Assembly: GCF_004000255.1 (NCBI RefSeq)
Contig: NZ_RCIQ01000016.1
Span: 57,009 to 121,008 of the forward strand
Direction of reading: 5' to 3'
Length of the DNA stretch: 64,000 nt
Source: Nioella ostreopsis
Lineage (GTDB): Bacteria > Pseudomonadota > Alphaproteobacteria > Rhodobacterales > Rhodobacteraceae
In this document: piece after piece, positions 18,028 through 27,204 of the stretch
Numbering within the stretch: position 1 is the stretch's first letter
Layout of the letters: each line of letters starts with the position of its first letter
Notes under the pieces: model-generated
Databases searched by the model: none
Seen by the model: the letters and a program-made list of their open reading frames with translations, nothing else
What the model was told of the DNA's origin: nothing
Made by a program: the position numbers and the translations under genes

Positions 18028-18627
18028 TCACCGTTCCTCTGCGGCAATCCGTTCCAGCCCTGTGCGGTCCAGCACCCTGACCCCGCCGCGATGCTGTTCC
18101 ACCAGCCCCGCGCGCGCCATCTCCGCCATGCGGCGGCTGACGAAGGCCCGGCCAGAGGCAGTCTCAACCGCCAGCGCGTTGTGAGAGGCATGGACCTCGC
18201 CCGCACCATCCGCCAGCCGCAGCAGCACCCGCGCCAGCCGCGCGTCAAAGCCGGTCAGGGCCACCTCCTCGATCAGCCGTTCATATTCCCCGAAGCGGTT
18301 GGCGACAGCCGAAAACACCAGGTCACGGAAGGCCGGGTCGGTTTCCAGCCGGGTTCGGAACCGGTCGGGCGGCACCAGCTCGCCCTCCAGATCGGTTTCG
18401 GCCACACCCTCGGCGGAATAGGTTCGGCCCTCGACCAGACAGGAGAAGGTTTGCAGGCACATGTCGCCGGGGCTGACGCGATACAGAACCACTTCGCGCC
18501 CGTTGGCGGCGGTCAGCGTGACCTTGATCGTCCCCTTGTCCAGCAGCACCAGACCGGGGCAGGCCTGACCGGGCTGGAACAGGACAGTGCCCTTGGGAAA
18601 GGCGATGCGGCGGCGCAGGTCAGTCAT
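18028..18627 (-). CDS. Crp/Fnr-family transcriptional regulator
   Basis: The 199-residue form has a cyclic-nucleotide-binding-like beta-roll (FPKGTVLFQPGQACPGLVLL, then YRVSPGDMCLQTFSCL) and a C-terminal winged helix (VETASGRAFVSRRMAEMARAGLVE). No FNR-type four-cysteine cluster is present at the N-terminus, but C-x-L-Q-T-F-S-C in the roll is a Cys pair worth noting. The ATG at 18627 has GAAGG just upstream. The frame stays open to a TTG at 18720, giving 230 residues, and residues before the ATG look compatible with the family, so the true start is uncertain. It may govern the adjacent DUF2892 gene. Confidence 0.82.
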   Translation of the reverse strand: MTDLRRRIAFPKGTVLFQPGQACPGLVLLDKGTIKVTLTAANGREVVLYRVSPGDMCLQTFSCLVEGRTYSAEGVAETDLEGELVPPDRFRTRLETDPAFRDLVFSAVANRFGEYERLIEEVALTGFDARLARVLLRLADGAGEVHASHNALAVETASGRAFVSRRMAEMARAGLVEQHRGGVRVLDRTGLERIAAEER

Positions 18628-18713
18628 GCCTTCAGGGATGAAACGAAGCGCGGCCCGCGTCAATGCCGATGGCGCGGCTTGACCGGGCGCGTCCAGGGGG
18701 CTAGGCGCAGGGC

Positions 18714-19049
18714 ATGGCAAAGGAAAAGAAACAGCAACAGGTCTATACGCTTGTGGTCGAGGTTGGCCGCAAGACCGGTGACGGCTTGCCCAAGGGCGCG
18801 ACCGGCGCGGGGCTGATGGTCTATGCCTCGGGCGTGGATGAGGCCGAGGCGGTGCGCGAAACCGTGGCGATCCTGAAACAGGCGGATCTGGCGCCGCTGG
18901 ATGTTCAGGGCTACGGCACGCTGGACGAACGACGTGACCTGGGCCACGAGATCCCCGACGAGGAGATTGCCCTGATGCAACGCGCGGCGGATGAAAACTC
19001 TGTCATCGTGGCGCAGATGACCCCGTATTTCGGCGACGGGGACGACTAG
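18714..19049 (+). CDS. Small conserved hypothetical protein
   Basis: The 111-residue soluble protein begins with a lysine/glutamine-rich stretch (MAKEKKQQQVYTLVVEVGRK) and has a ferredoxin-like alternation of strands and helices, ending in an acidic tail (YFGDGDD). No signal peptide or membrane span is visible and I recognise no family. It is divergent from the Crp/Fnr gene and lies 9 bases before the VOC gene, with which it probably forms an operon. Confidence 0.7.
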   Translation: MAKEKKQQQVYTLVVEVGRKTGDGLPKGATGAGLMVYASGVDEAEAVRETVAILKQADLAPLDVQGYGTLDERRDLGHEIPDEEIALMQRAADENSVIVAQMTPYFGDGDD

Positions 19050-19058
19050 GGTCAGCCG

Positions 19059-19445
19059 ATGTTGCAGGCCATTCATCACGCTGCGATCATCTGCTCGGAC
19101 TACACGCGGTCCAGGGCGTTCTACGTGGATATACTTGGGTTGCAGGTTGTGGCCGAGACGTTCCGGGCCGAGCGGCAATCGTGGAAGCTGGACCTCGCGC
19201 TCCCCGATGGATCGCAGATTGAGCTGTTCAGCTTTCCTGGCGCCCCCGCCCGGCCCTCCTATCCCGAGGCGCAGGGCTTGCGGCATCTGGCGTTTCGGGT
19301 TGCGGATGTGGCGGCTGCCATTGACTGGCTGGAGGCGCAGGGTATCGCGGTCGAGCCGATCCGTGTCGACGATCTGACGGGCCGCGCGTTTGCCTTTTTC
19401 AGCGACCCGGATGGGCTACCGTTGGAGCTGTACGAAGACGGATAA
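19059..19445 (+). CDS. VOC family metalloprotein (YaeR/glyoxalase I-like)
   Basis: The 128-residue single-unit vicinal oxygen chelate protein shows the four expected metal ligands: His7 in IHHAAI, Glu in QIELFSF, His in LRHLAFRV and Glu in PLELYEDG. This is the YaeR/GloA2-like pattern, with lactoylglutathione-lyase-type chemistry possible but unproven. It sits directly after the small hypothetical gene. Only 6 bases separate it from the convergent Hint gene. Confidence 0.88.
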   Translation: MLQAIHHAAIICSDYTRSRAFYVDILGLQVVAETFRAERQSWKLDLALPDGSQIELFSFPGAPARPSYPEAQGLRHLAFRVADVAAAIDWLEAQGIAVEPIRVDDLTGRAFAFFSDPDGLPLELYEDG

Positions 19446-19451
19446 AATGCG

Positions 19452-20471
19452 TCAGGCTGCGAAGGACCGGTTCTGGGCCAGCATCCCCAGATAGGCCTGC
19501 GCCCCGGCGCGGTCGATCACGGTCCAGGCCGGAATGCGATCCGGCTCCGCCAGACGGGCGGAGGATCTTCCAGTCGCTTCCAGCACATCCGCCAACAGGG
19601 CCGTATCCAGCGCGCAGCGGCCAGCCAGCAGGCAATCGTGATCGTCCAGCAGCACGTGATAGGTGGTGACCATTGGCCGTTCGAGGCAGATCTGCGCGGC
19701 GCTGGCGCGGCGGATATCCTCGACGCGGGCCAGCACCTGCTCTTCTCCGAACAGGTATTCCACTTCGCTGCCGGCCAGCAGAAGCCTCTGGTTGCGGGAA
19801 ACGGTGATGTCTTCGCTCAGCCCGAAATAGGGTGCGCGTAGGCGGATCGGGGCAGAGGGGCCGCGGGCCAGCAGATCGGTCTGGCCGATCCAGCGGACAG
19901 TCTGTTCCTCGTCTTTTTGCGACAGGATGCACATGCCCGGTTGCAGGTCCGCGACGCGCATCGGACCAGTCGGGGTTTGAACGCGGGTATCGCCTGCGAT
20001 GCCGGGCAGCGGCTGGTTCGGCAGCGGGTGATTGGCGACGCCCGCATAAGCAACCGAAACCATCGGGCCGGGGGTTTCCGGCACGATCTCGGCCAGGCTG
20101 TTGGGGGCAATGCTGCCAGGATTCGCGGTGATGCTGTTGCCGGTCTGGCCATTGCTTAGGACGAGCTGGCCGGTCTTTCCCAACCGGTCCCAGGAATAGT
20201 GCAGCAGCAAGGGTTCGCGGGAAAACAGAAAGCCCGCGTCGGTCTCAAACAGGAACGCGCCCTGTTCCACGCAGACCGTGCCATTCGGGCGGCAGATGAT
20301 ACGCAGATCACGGGCGGTTCCGGTGCGGCCCTGCCAGAGGATGACGGGAACCTGAAGCTCCCCGCGAAGGCTCATCTCGAACCGGACCGTGCCATGGGAC
20401 AGGTCCGCCATGCGCGCCCGCGCATCGAAATGCGTCAGTTTCCGTCCATCCCAGATCGCCAGCCAGCTCAT
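19452..20471 (-). CDS. Hint-domain protein lacking the usual nucleophilic cysteine
   Basis: The 339-residue product has an N-terminal beta-rich domain (about 20-150) with no family I can name, then a Hint_2-type module starting near residue 158 (GIAGDTRVQTPTGPMRVADL). The second Hint block contains VSRNQRLLLAGSEVEYLFGEEQVLARVEDI and TTYHVLLDDHDCLLAG. The position normally occupied by Cys-Phe at the start of Hint reads Gly-Ile-Ala-Gly, so autoprocessing is probably lost. No signal peptide is seen; relatives are exported by type I secretion. It lies 88 bases downstream of the second Hint gene on the same strand. Confidence 0.82.
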   Translation of the reverse strand: MSWLAIWDGRKLTHFDARARMADLSHGTVRFEMSLRGELQVPVILWQGRTGTARDLRIICRPNGTVCVEQGAFLFETDAGFLFSREPLLLHYSWDRLGKTGQLVLSNGQTGNSITANPGSIAPNSLAEIVPETPGPMVSVAYAGVANHPLPNQPLPGIAGDTRVQTPTGPMRVADLQPGMCILSQKDEEQTVRWIGQTDLLARGPSAPIRLRAPYFGLSEDITVSRNQRLLLAGSEVEYLFGEEQVLARVEDIRRASAAQICLERPMVTTYHVLLDDHDCLLAGRCALDTALLADVLEATGRSSARLAEPDRIPAWTVIDRAGAQAYLGMLAQNRSFAA

Positions 20472-20559
20472 GCCGAAACAATGCCCCTTATTCCACTGGA
20501 TTGGACAATATCCGTGGAGTTGGGGCCGAAGTCGTTCGGAAATGTGAAAAGAATGTGGC

Positions 20560-22140
20560 TCAGCCGAAAAGGGCCGCGGCCTCAAAGCTGCGCAGGCTGG
20601 GTCTGGCCGATGCGCTGTAGCCGTGGCCTGTCGTCAGGTCCAGATCCGGGAAAAGTGAGATGATCTCCTCCCGCACGGCATCGTCAAAGCCCGACAGGGT
20701 CACAGGTCCGGGATGAAAGCTTTCGGTCTGCAACCCCTCGGACCAGATGATCTGATGCTCGTCAAAGAGCAGGTGGAAATAGTCCACCGTGCCGCCTTCG
20801 CGGACCCAGATCGAGCATTGGTTGACCAGATCCTTTGCCGCAATCAGAACCTCATCCTCGCCAAACAGCAGTTCCGCCATGTGGTGACTGACCAGAACCC
20901 GGTGCTGCGGCGACAGAACAAGGGTGTCGTGGAACCCCATGGTGCCGCGTTCGATGACGATGGGGGCGAACTTGCCGGTGGCCTCAACCGTGCGATTGCC
21001 GATCCAGCGGATGGGCTGCAACCCGTTATCGCGGGTTTCCACAAGGTCGCCGACGCGCAGCGCCTCGACCGGGATATCGCCCCGGTCCGTGCGAATCCGG
21101 GTGCCCGCCACGAAACAGGGGATCGTGGTGATGGTGACGAAAGCAGTGTCGGAGATGCCGTTCCCGCCGCCTGCCGCGGCCGTGTAGGAGAAGGTGAAAT
21201 CCTCGGGCGTCGTCGGGGGCGTGTAGCCGGTGGGCGCCTCGACCAGCAGGGTCCCGTCAGCCTGAAGCGTTACGTCAAACCCGTTGCTGAGCGTCACCGT
21301 GTCGCCGACATTGACGGCCTGCCCGTTGATATGCGTGACCACCATCGTGTTCGCGGCCTGATCGTTGGCGATCACATCGACAGAGATATCCCCGTAGCCG
21401 GAAAACGTGGCAGTATCGTCATTGGCGAAGACACGCCCCTGCACCGAGTCCGCCGCAATCAGAATGGCGGAATCGTAGCTGCTGTCCCCAACATCCGCGA
21501 TGCCAAGCCGGATGGTGTTCAACTGGTTCGGGTCAACCGTCATCGTGACCGACAGGGTCACGGTGTAGCCGTCCATCTCGGTATTGGCGCTGTCATCGGT
21601 GTTGCTGACATAGAGCGTTTCGTTGGACGTGTTGTTGACGTTGTTGATCTGGGCGATCTGGAAGACGGGGGAGGCGACCTCGACCCCGTTGATCCAGATC
21701 CCGACCGCATCGTTGAAGATCGACCCGACATATTCGGGGTACTCCTCGGATGCGAAGATGAACTGCATCGTCAGAGTATCACCCTCGGGGATGAAATCCG
21801 CCTCCAGGATGGCAGCGTCATAGGTGCTGCGCCCGGCCAGTGCGTTGAAACCGGAATCGTTGTTGACGCCACGCGTGTCTGTCGAGGTGCTGGTGCTGAC
21901 GTTCGGATCGCCCGAGGAATTGGTGAAGTCGCGGACCCGCCCGGTGGATAGGATCACACCGGAATCGGACGGCGTGGCATTGGGGGAGGTCGTATCGCCA
22001 TCGGACCAGATGCCAGAGGAATTGCGGTCGCCCGAATAGGACGCGCTGACAACGGTGACACCGTCGCCAAAGATGGTTTCGGCCATTTCAGTGGCCGTCG
22101 CCCGATGGTCGATCGTTAGTTCACTTGCCGTGACTGGCAT
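20560..22140 (-). CDS. Choice-of-anchor L / Hint domain secreted protein
   Basis: The 526-residue protein has an N-terminal choice-of-anchor L domain (about 15-235) with the hallmark FASEEYPEYVGSIFNDAVG (129-147). A cadherin/VCBS-like beta unit follows (about 236-340). A C-terminal Hint_2 domain begins at Cys342 (PCFVAGTRIRTDRGDIPVEA). The Cys is present here, unlike the neighbour. The Hint closing region reads YFHLLFDEHQIIWSEGLQTE. There is no Sec signal peptide; an acidic N-terminal domain plus a C-terminal hydrophobic end (FEAAALFG) fits type I secretion, but no secretion genes are near. Function may be adhesive or matrix related. Confidence 0.85.
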   Translation of the reverse strand: MPVTASELTIDHRATATEMAETIFGDGVTVVSASYSGDRNSSGIWSDGDTTSPNATPSDSGVILSTGRVRDFTNSSGDPNVSTSTSTDTRGVNNDSGFNALAGRSTYDAAILEADFIPEGDTLTMQFIFASEEYPEYVGSIFNDAVGIWINGVEVASPVFQIAQINNVNNTSNETLYVSNTDDSANTEMDGYTVTLSVTMTVDPNQLNTIRLGIADVGDSSYDSAILIAADSVQGRVFANDDTATFSGYGDISVDVIANDQAANTMVVTHINGQAVNVGDTVTLSNGFDVTLQADGTLLVEAPTGYTPPTTPEDFTFSYTAAAGGGNGISDTAFVTITTIPCFVAGTRIRTDRGDIPVEALRVGDLVETRDNGLQPIRWIGNRTVEATGKFAPIVIERGTMGFHDTLVLSPQHRVLVSHHMAELLFGEDEVLIAAKDLVNQCSIWVREGGTVDYFHLLFDEHQIIWSEGLQTESFHPGPVTLSGFDDAVREEIISLFPDLDLTTGHGYSASARPSLRSFEAAALFG

Positions 22141-22361
22141 GCGCTCCGCCCCAATTCATCGGCATGATCGTCGCGGAATACGTGGGAAAGCACCTGCCTG
22201 CTGGTGCGTTCTCTGCGTCGATAATGCCCATCTTTCTTTGTTTTGTCGCAGAATAGCCCTGTTCTTGTCACAAGTTAAGCCCTTGCGCATTCCGCCCTGC
22301 ACTTGAGTCCCGCGGGCCACAAGTCTATCGCTGTGACACCCGGAATGAGGAGAGCCAGGCC

Positions 22362-23504
22362 ATGACCGACCCGCAGAAACTGACCGCCGATCTGGTGCGC
22401 TGCGCCTCGGTCACGCCGGAAGAAGGCGGCGCATTGGTGTTGCTGAACCGGGTTCTGTCCGAGGCGGGGTTTACCTGCATTCGCGTCGATCGAGGCGAGG
22501 TGTCGAACCTGTATGCCCGGTGGGGCGACAAGGGCCATGCCCGGACCTTCGGCTTCAATGGCCACACAGATGTGGTGCCCGTGGGCGATGCGGCCGCCTG
22601 GACCCACCCGCCCTTCGGCGCGGAGGAGGAGGATGGCTGGCTCTACGGGCGCGGGGCGACGGATATGAAATCGGGTGTCGCGGCCTTTGCGGCGGCGGCG
22701 ATTGATTTCGTGCGCGACACCCCGCCGGATGGGGCCATCGTGCTGACAATCACCGGCGATGAGGAAGGCCCCTCGACCGACGGCACCATTGCCCTGCTCG
22801 ACTGGATGGAGGCCGAGGGCGAGAAGATGAGCGCCTGCATCGTCGGCGAACCGACCTGCCCGGAAACCATCGGCGACATGATCAAGATCGGGCGCAGGGG
22901 CTCCATGTCCGCGTGGTTTACCGTGAAGGGCAAGCAGGGGCATTCGGCCTATCTGCACAAGGTGCTGAACCCGATGCCCGCCGTGGCCCTACTGGCGCAC
23001 CGGCTGTCCGCCCATGTGCTGGATGAGGGGACGGATCATTTCGACCCCTCCACCTGTTCCGTGACAACCATCGACACGGGCAATGCCGCGACCAATGTGA
23101 TCCCGGCGGAAACGCGGATGGCTGTGAACCTGCGGTTCAACGATCTCCATACGGGCGCAAGCCTGACGGAGTGGCTGCAAGCCGAGGCCGACAAGGTGGC
23201 AGATGAAACCGGGGTGAAGATCGGGATGGAGGTGAAGATCTCGGGCGAGGCCTTCCTGACCCCGCCGGGGGAGCTGTCCGAGTTGGTCAGCAAGGCCGTG
23301 ACGACCGAGACCGGCCTGATCCCGGTCCTGTCCACAACCGGCGGCACCTCCGACGCGCGCTTCGTCAAATCGCACTGTCCGGTGGTGGAGTTTGGCCTTG
23401 TCGGCCACCGCATGCATCAGGTGGATGAACGGGTCTGGATCGAGGATATCCACGCGCTGAAACGCATCTATGCCCGCATCCTGAGCGATTATTTCGCCAC
23501 ATGA
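22362..23504 (+). CDS. dapE: Succinyl-diaminopimelate desuccinylase
   Basis: The 380-residue M20 metallopeptidase-fold enzyme removes succinate from N-succinyl-LL-diaminopimelate. Zinc ligands and catalytic acid appear as His68 and Asp70 in [13 protein letters not shown], Asp101 in [10 protein letters not shown] and Glu134/Glu135 in [11 protein letters not shown]; the dimerisation domain follows from about 180. The final metal-binding His is in [22 protein letters not shown] precedes the ATG. It overlaps the DUF2064 gene by ATGA. Confidence 0.98.
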   Translation: MTDPQKLTADLVRCASVTPEEGGALVLLNRVLSEAGFTCIRVDRGEVSNLYARWGDKGHARTFGFNGHTDVVPVGDAAAWTHPPFGAEEEDGWLYGRGATDMKSGVAAFAAAAIDFVRDTPPDGAIVLTITGDEEGPSTDGTIALLDWMEAEGEKMSACIVGEPTCPETIGDMIKIGRRGSMSAWFTVKGKQGHSAYLHKVLNPMPAVALLAHRLSAHVLDEGTDHFDPSTCSVTTIDTGNAATNVIPAETRMAVNLRFNDLHTGASLTEWLQAEADKVADETGVKIGMEVKISGEAFLTPPGELSELVSKAVTTETGLIPVLSTTGGTSDARFVKSHCPVVEFGLVGHRMHQVDERVWIEDIHALKRIYARILSDYFAT

Positions 23505-24100
23505 TCTGCCCCACCGTCGTCGTGATGGTGAAGGAACCGCGCCCGGGTCGGGTCAAGACACGATTGGCAAAGGGGATCGGCCGGGTTCCGGCGGCGTGGT
23601 GGTATCGCCATCAGTCCGCGCGCCTGCTGCGCCGGCTGCGCGACCCGCGCTGGCATCTGGCTCTGGCGGTGTCCCCGGATGCGGAAGGGCTGGCCAGTCG
23701 CATCTGGCCGGATGATCTGCCGCGCATCCCGCAGGGTGGCGGCGACCTCGGCGCACGCATGGCGCGACTTCTGGCGCTGCCCGGCCCGGTTCTGGTCATT
23801 GGCAGCGATATTCCGGGGGTTACCCGCGCTCATCTGGCGCGTGCGTTTCGGACCTTGGCCACCCATGACGCCGTATTCGGACCCGCCCCCGATGGCGGCT
23901 ATTGGCTGATCGGTCTGGGCCCGCGCCCCGCCCCGCCGGGGTTCCTGAAAGGGGTGCGCTGGTCCGGGCCGCATGCGCTGGCCGACAGCAGGGCAACCCT
24001 TGGCGACCGGCGGATTGCACAGGTGGACATGTTGGCGGATGTCGACTGCGCAGAGGACCTGTTGCGCGGAAAGATTGCTGTGAACGATCCGATTCGCTAG
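23501..24100 (+). CDS. DUF2064 / TIGR04282-type glycosyltransferase
   Basis: The 199-residue protein has the opening [22 protein letters not shown] and the central [16 protein letters not shown] and [15 protein letters not shown] motifs of the nucleotidyl/glycosyl transferase A-like family that includes the arsenosugar-linked TIGR04282 proteins. It probably uses a nucleotide sugar. It is translationally coupled to dapE (ATGA overlap), which gives no obvious pathway link. No arsenic genes are nearby, so an arsenosugar role is not supported by context. Confidence 0.85.
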   Translation: MICPTVVVMVKEPRPGRVKTRLAKGIGRVPAAWWYRHQSARLLRRLRDPRWHLALAVSPDAEGLASRIWPDDLPRIPQGGGDLGARMARLLALPGPVLVIGSDIPGVTRAHLARAFRTLATHDAVFGPAPDGGYWLIGLGPRPAPPGFLKGVRWSGPHALADSRATLGDRRIAQVDMLADVDCAEDLLRGKIAVNDPIR

Positions 24101-24156
24101 GATTCCGCCAGAGCAGTCACGGGGCCAAAGACCCCGGCAACCGATAAGAGGCAGCT

Positions 24157-24897
24157 ATGATCGACAGGGACGATCTTCTTTCACGGATTCAGGACGGCGA
24201 TATCTCGGTCTTCCAGATCAAGAGCCAGACAACCCAGAAGGACAAGCGCACGCTTCTGGCGGTGCAGAACTTCCTGCGTGAACAGGTGGGCGACTACAGC
24301 TATATCGAGATCGGCTCGCATCTGGGGGGCAGCCTTGTGCCACATCTGGCGGACCCGGCTTGCGCCCGCATTTCCTCGGTCGATCTGCGCCCCGAAGTGC
24401 TGCGCGACGAACGGGGCCGCGACGCGGTCTACAACGGCAATTCCACGGAGCGGATGATTGACGGGCTGGCGGGGGTTCTGCCGATCGACTGCCTGACCAA
24501 GATGCGCACCTATGATTGCGATGCGGGCGATCTGAAGGATTTCGACGTGCCCACGGACCATGTGCTTGGCATGATCGACGGCGAACAAACCAATACCGCA
24601 GTCTTCCGCGATTTCCTCAATCTTCGCAAATACATGGCCAAGGATTGCGTGGTTCTGTTCCACGATTCCAACCTCGTCTTCGACGCGTTGCTGAATATCG
24701 AGACGCTGCTGCGCGACGAAGGCACCCGATTTGCCAGTTTCTTCCTGCCCGGGATCCTCTACGGCATCGCATTCGGCAAGCTGCGCAAGCCTGCGAAGAA
24801 GGCGCTTGGCCCGTTGGCCCATGACCCGGAGGAGTTTGTGGCGCGGGTGCGACGTGACCTTCAGGAACGCATCGCCAAGCACCTGCAGGCCGCCTGA
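24157..24897 (+). CDS. Class I SAM-dependent methyltransferase-like protein
   Basis: The 246-residue soluble protein has a motif-I-like glycine segment (YIEIGSHLGGSLVPHL) followed by an acidic strand end (ISSVDLRPEV) and a motif-II-like HVLGMIDGEQTNTAVFRDF, the arrangement of the Methyltransf_24 group. A substrate cannot be named. GATAAGAGGCAGCT precedes the ATG. It lies between the dapE pair and rnr on the same strand with separate spacers, so it may be transcribed alone. Confidence 0.72.
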   Translation: MIDRDDLLSRIQDGDISVFQIKSQTTQKDKRTLLAVQNFLREQVGDYSYIEIGSHLGGSLVPHLADPACARISSVDLRPEVLRDERGRDAVYNGNSTERMIDGLAGVLPIDCLTKMRTYDCDAGDLKDFDVPTDHVLGMIDGEQTNTAVFRDFLNLRKYMAKDCVVLFHDSNLVFDALLNIETLLRDEGTRFASFFLPGILYGIAFGKLRKPAKKALGPLAHDPEEFVARVRRDLQERIAKHLQAA

Positions 24898-24948
24898 GCC
24901 CCCAGTTTTCCGCATGACGCGCCCCTTGGCCCGTGCTAGGCCAATTGC

Positions 24949-27204
24949 ATGAGCCAGATCCCCACCAAAGACCAGATCCTCGCCTGGATTTCCGATAATC
25001 CCGGCCATGCCTCGAAACGCGATATCGCCCGAGCCTTCGGCATCAAGGGGGCGGCGCGGATCGACCTCAAGCGCATCCTGAAGGAGCTGGAGGCCGAGGG
25101 CCATCTGGAAAAGCGCAAGAAGACCTATCGCGATCCGGACCGGCTGCCGCCTGTCGCGGTGTTGCAGGTGCTGGCGCCCGATGATCTGGGCGATGTGTTC
25201 TGCCGCCCGCTGGAATGGCTGGGCGAGGGGCCGGAACCGCGTATCCTGTTCAGCGCCAAGGCAACCGACCCTGCGCTTGGGGAAGGCGACCGCATTCTGG
25301 CGCGGATGCAGGAGGTCGAGGGCGAAGATCACCAATATGTCGCCCGGCTGATCCGGCGGATCGGCACCAACCCGCGCAAGATCCTCGGTATCTTCCGCAA
25401 GGGGGCCGAGGGCGGGCGGATCGTGCCGATCGACAAGGGGTCGGACAAGGAATGGATGGTGCCCGCCGCTGCAACCGAGGGCGCCAAGGATGGCGAACTG
25501 GTCGAGGCCGAGCAATCCGGCCCCAAGGGGCGCATGGGTCTGCAAAAGGCGCGCATTGTCCAGCGGCTTGGCGATCCGAGCCAGCCCAAGGCGGTGTCGC
25601 TGATTGCGATCCACCAGCATGGCATTCCTGACGATTTCCCCGATGACGTGATCGCCGAGGCCGATGCGGCAAAGCCTGCCGGTTTGTCTGGCCGCGAAGA
25701 CCTGCGCGACATGCCGCTGCTGACCATCGACCCGGTCGACGCCCGCGACCGCGACGATGCTTGCCTTGCCCATGAAGATGACGACCCGAAGAACCCCGGC
25801 GGGTTCGTGATCTGGGTCGCCATCGCCGATGTGGCCCATTATGTGCGCCCCGGCTCTGCTCTGGACCGTGAGGCGCGCAAGCGTGGCAATTCCAGCTATT
25901 TTCCTGACCGGGTGGTGCCGATGCTGCCCGACCGGCTGTCGGGGGATCTCTGTTCCCTGCATGAAGGTGTTCCGCGTGCCTGCATGGCGGTGCGCATGGT
26001 GATCAACGCGCAAGGTGAGAAGATCGGGCACCGCTTCGTGCGCGGGCTGATGCGGTCTGTTGCCTCGCTGAATTATCAGGAGGTTCAGGACGGCATCGAC
26101 GGGCACCCAAATGACAAGGTTGCGCCACTGGTCGATCCGGTCCTGAAACCCCTCTTCGCCGCCTATGGCGCGCTGAAACTGGCACGGGCGAAACGCCAGC
26201 CGCTGGAACTGGATCTGCCGGAACGCCAGATCATCCTCAGCGATGAGGGGCAGGTGACCTCGGTCGCCTTCAAGGATCGGCTGGATGCCCACAAGCTGAT
26301 CGAAGAGTTCATGGTGCTGGCCAATGTCGCCGCCGCCGAGGAACTGATCCGCCTGAAAACGCCGCTTCTGTTCCGGGTGCACGAAGAACCGAACCCCGAC
26401 AAGATCTCCGCGCTTCGTGAAACGGCGCAGGCCAGCGGCTTCAATCTGGCGAAGGGGCAGGTGCTGCAGACCCGGCATCTGAACAGCCTTCTCGCCGCCG
26501 CAGAAGGCACCGAGTTCGACGAGCTGATCAACATGTCGACCCTGAGGTCGATGACGCAGGCCTATTACAGCCCGCAGAATTTCAGCCATTTCGGGCTGGC
26601 GCTGAAGGCGTATGCCCATTTCACCTCGCCCATCCGGCGTTATTCCGACCTGATCGTGCATCGTGCGCTGGTCTCTGCCCATGGATGGGGGCGCGACGGG
26701 TTGTCGGCCGAGGAAATCGAGCGGCTCGACGACATCGCCAAGCACATCTCGGATACCGAGCGCCGGTCCATGATGGCCGAACGCGACACCACCGACCGTT
26801 ATCTGGCAGCCTATCTGTCGGAACGGGTGGGCGAGGCCTTCACTGGCCGGATCAGCGGCATTGCCCGGTTCGGGGCCTTCGTGAAGCTCGATGACACGGG
26901 CGCGGACGGGTTGCTGCCGATGCGGGCGCTCGGTCGGGAGTATTTCCACCACGACGCCGAGGCGCAGACGCTGGTGGGGGCCGATACCGGCCTGACCATC
27001 GGCATCGGCCAGAGGGTCATGGTGAAACTGGCCGAGGCGGTGCCGGTCACCGGCGGCATGACGCTGGAACTGGTGGAGATCGACGGGAAATCCGTACCGC
27101 GCGGGGCACGCCACGGGCGCGGGGCGGGGCCACGGCGAAAGGCGGGCAAGGCGCGGGCCAAGGCCGCCAAGGTCAAGAAGAAGGTGCTGCGCAAGCGCCG
27201 CTAG
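24949..27204 (+). CDS. rnr: Ribonuclease R
   Basis: The 751-residue 3'-to-5' exoribonuclease degrades structured RNA. Order of domains: N-terminal winged helix (about 1-65), cold-shock-like OB region, the RNB catalytic core with the acidic cluster DPVDARDRDDAC and the SYFPDRVVPMLPDRLSGDLCS segment (around 265-340), the HFTSPIRRYSDLIVHRAL signature, S1 domain (about 620-705) and a strongly basic tail rich in Lys and Arg. Identification is firm. It converges with a sulfotransferase gene, sharing a 4-base stop overlap. Confidence 0.97.
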   Translation: MSQIPTKDQILAWISDNPGHASKRDIARAFGIKGAARIDLKRILKELEAEGHLEKRKKTYRDPDRLPPVAVLQVLAPDDLGDVFCRPLEWLGEGPEPRILFSAKATDPALGEGDRILARMQEVEGEDHQYVARLIRRIGTNPRKILGIFRKGAEGGRIVPIDKGSDKEWMVPAAATEGAKDGELVEAEQSGPKGRMGLQKARIVQRLGDPSQPKAVSLIAIHQHGIPDDFPDDVIAEADAAKPAGLSGREDLRDMPLLTIDPVDARDRDDACLAHEDDDPKNPGGFVIWVAIADVAHYVRPGSALDREARKRGNSSYFPDRVVPMLPDRLSGDLCSLHEGVPRACMAVRMVINAQGEKIGHRFVRGLMRSVASLNYQEVQDGIDGHPNDKVAPLVDPVLKPLFAAYGALKLARAKRQPLELDLPERQIILSDEGQVTSVAFKDRLDAHKLIEEFMVLANVAAAEELIRLKTPLLFRVHEEPNPDKISALRETAQASGFNLAKGQVLQTRHLNSLLAAAEGTEFDELINMSTLRSMTQAYYSPQNFSHFGLALKAYAHFTSPIRRYSDLIVHRALVSAHGWGRDGLSAEEIERLDDIAKHISDTERRSMMAERDTTDRYLAAYLSERVGEAFTGRISGIARFGAFVKLDDTGADGLLPMRALGREYFHHDAEAQTLVGADTGLTIGIGQRVMVKLAEAVPVTGGMTLELVEIDGKSVPRGARHGRGAGPRRKAGKARAKAAKVKKKVLRKRR

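Noticed and set aside
24181..27114. Very long open frame on the minus strand (977 codons) across rnr and its neighbour
   Set aside because: It is antisense to RNase R and the methyltransferase gene, has no family signature, no ribosome-binding site, and codon composition of a high-GC shadow frame.
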